Assembly (NCBI GenBank): GCA_026770585.1
Contig: MU646322.1
Location: 38,288-51,623 of the forward strand
Source of the DNA: Baffinella frigidus
Taxonomy: Eukaryota > Cryptophyceae > Cryptomonadales > Baffinellaceae
Length of the DNA stretch: 13,336 nucleotides
Direction of reading: 5' to 3'
In this document: piece by piece, positions 13,101 to 13,336 of the stretch
Layout of the letters: each line of letters begins with the position of its first letter
How positions within the stretch are numbered: the first letter of the stretch is position 1
Translations under genes and position numbers: made by a program
Notes under the pieces: model-generated
The model's database searches: none
The model's input: the letters and a program-made list of their open reading frames with translations, nothing else
Told to the model about the DNA's origin: nothing

Positions 13101-13336
13101 GGTCTAAGTTGTCTAAGTTGTCACTTATGGTATAAGTTGTCCCCTAAACAGTGACCCGAAGCTGTTGACGCACACCTGTTTCGCGACAACCATAAGTTGT
13201 CACTTATACCATAAGTGACAACTTAGACAACTTAGACCATAAGTGACAGCTTATACCATAAGTGACAACTTAGACAACTTATACCATAAGTGACAACTTA
13301 TACCACAAGTGACAACTTACACAACTTAGTAAATAA
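13101..13336. repeat. AT-rich inverted and tandem repeat (TAAGTTGTC family)
   Basis: Arms 13101-13136 and 13203-13238 are perfect reverse complements (36 bases) around a 66-base loop. After the right arm, CCATAAGTGACAACTTA-type units continue in direct orientation to the end, at about 13238, 13257, 13284 and 13303. The unit is partly palindromic (CTTATACCATAAG). Composition differs sharply from the telomere-like introns, and no coding is seen. It may be a foldback element or satellite edge. Confidence 0.85.

Overview
The window is eukaryotic nuclear DNA. It carries most of one large plus-strand, intron-rich gene. The exons are short (39-303 bases), GC-rich and cysteine-rich. Nearly all introns from about position 1200 onward are degenerate arrays of the CCCTAAA (TTTAGGG-type) telomere-like heptamer. 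The likely source is a protist or alga: tandem EGF and GCC2/GCC3 (ephrin-receptor-like) repeats, GTGCG-type splice donors and high coding GC are all common there. I cannot name the lineage from this sequence; TTTAGGG telomeres occur in plants, green algae, dinoflagellates, apicomplexans and cryptophytes. No bacterial-style gene, tRNA, rRNA or CRISPR array was seen, and no minus-strand gene could be supported.

I assembled 24 exons (195 to 12525) by splice sites, reading-frame phase and continuity of Cys motifs. All 23 junctions are phase-compatible and give an open frame of 841 codons with no stop. Start and stop codons lie outside the window. The predicted product is an extracellular multidomain protein: a GCC2/GCC3-like unit (exons 1-2); an unassigned linker (3-5); calcium-binding-type EGF domains (6-8); a domain of about 175 residues that I do not recognise, perhaps distantly PLAT-like (9-11); an EGF domain (12-13); a run of GCC2/GCC3-like units (13-20); another EGF domain running into a Cys-rich unit (20-22); and a DVDEC unit entering a further EGF-like domain (23-24). 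About twenty N-glycosylation sequons fit a secreted or surface protein.

The striking layer is the repeats. Most exons are accompanied by broken copies ('echoes') of themselves inside the flanking introns. The echoes follow a rule: copies upstream of an exon hold its 5' part, usually with the 3' splice site, and copies downstream hold its 3' part with the 5' splice site. Exon 24 is the extreme case, with a 118-bp tandem array of its 5' half before it and four copies of its 3' half after it. A few echoes keep phase and splice sites and could be alternative exons. In addition, six of 24 donors read GTAAACCC, one base from the telomeric CTAAACCC, so the repeat may itself supply splice signals.

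Layout: 1-1200, duplicated exon 1, exon 2, a CT microsatellite in an inverted repeat and a MITE-like segment; 1200-5050, exons 3-12 in telomere-like introns; 5050-9000, exons 13-18 with dense echoes and minisatellites; 9000-11330, exons 19-23 with one intron in reversed (G-rich) repeat orientation; 11330-13100, exon 24 and its echo arrays; 13100-13336, an unrelated AT-rich inverted and tandem repeat.
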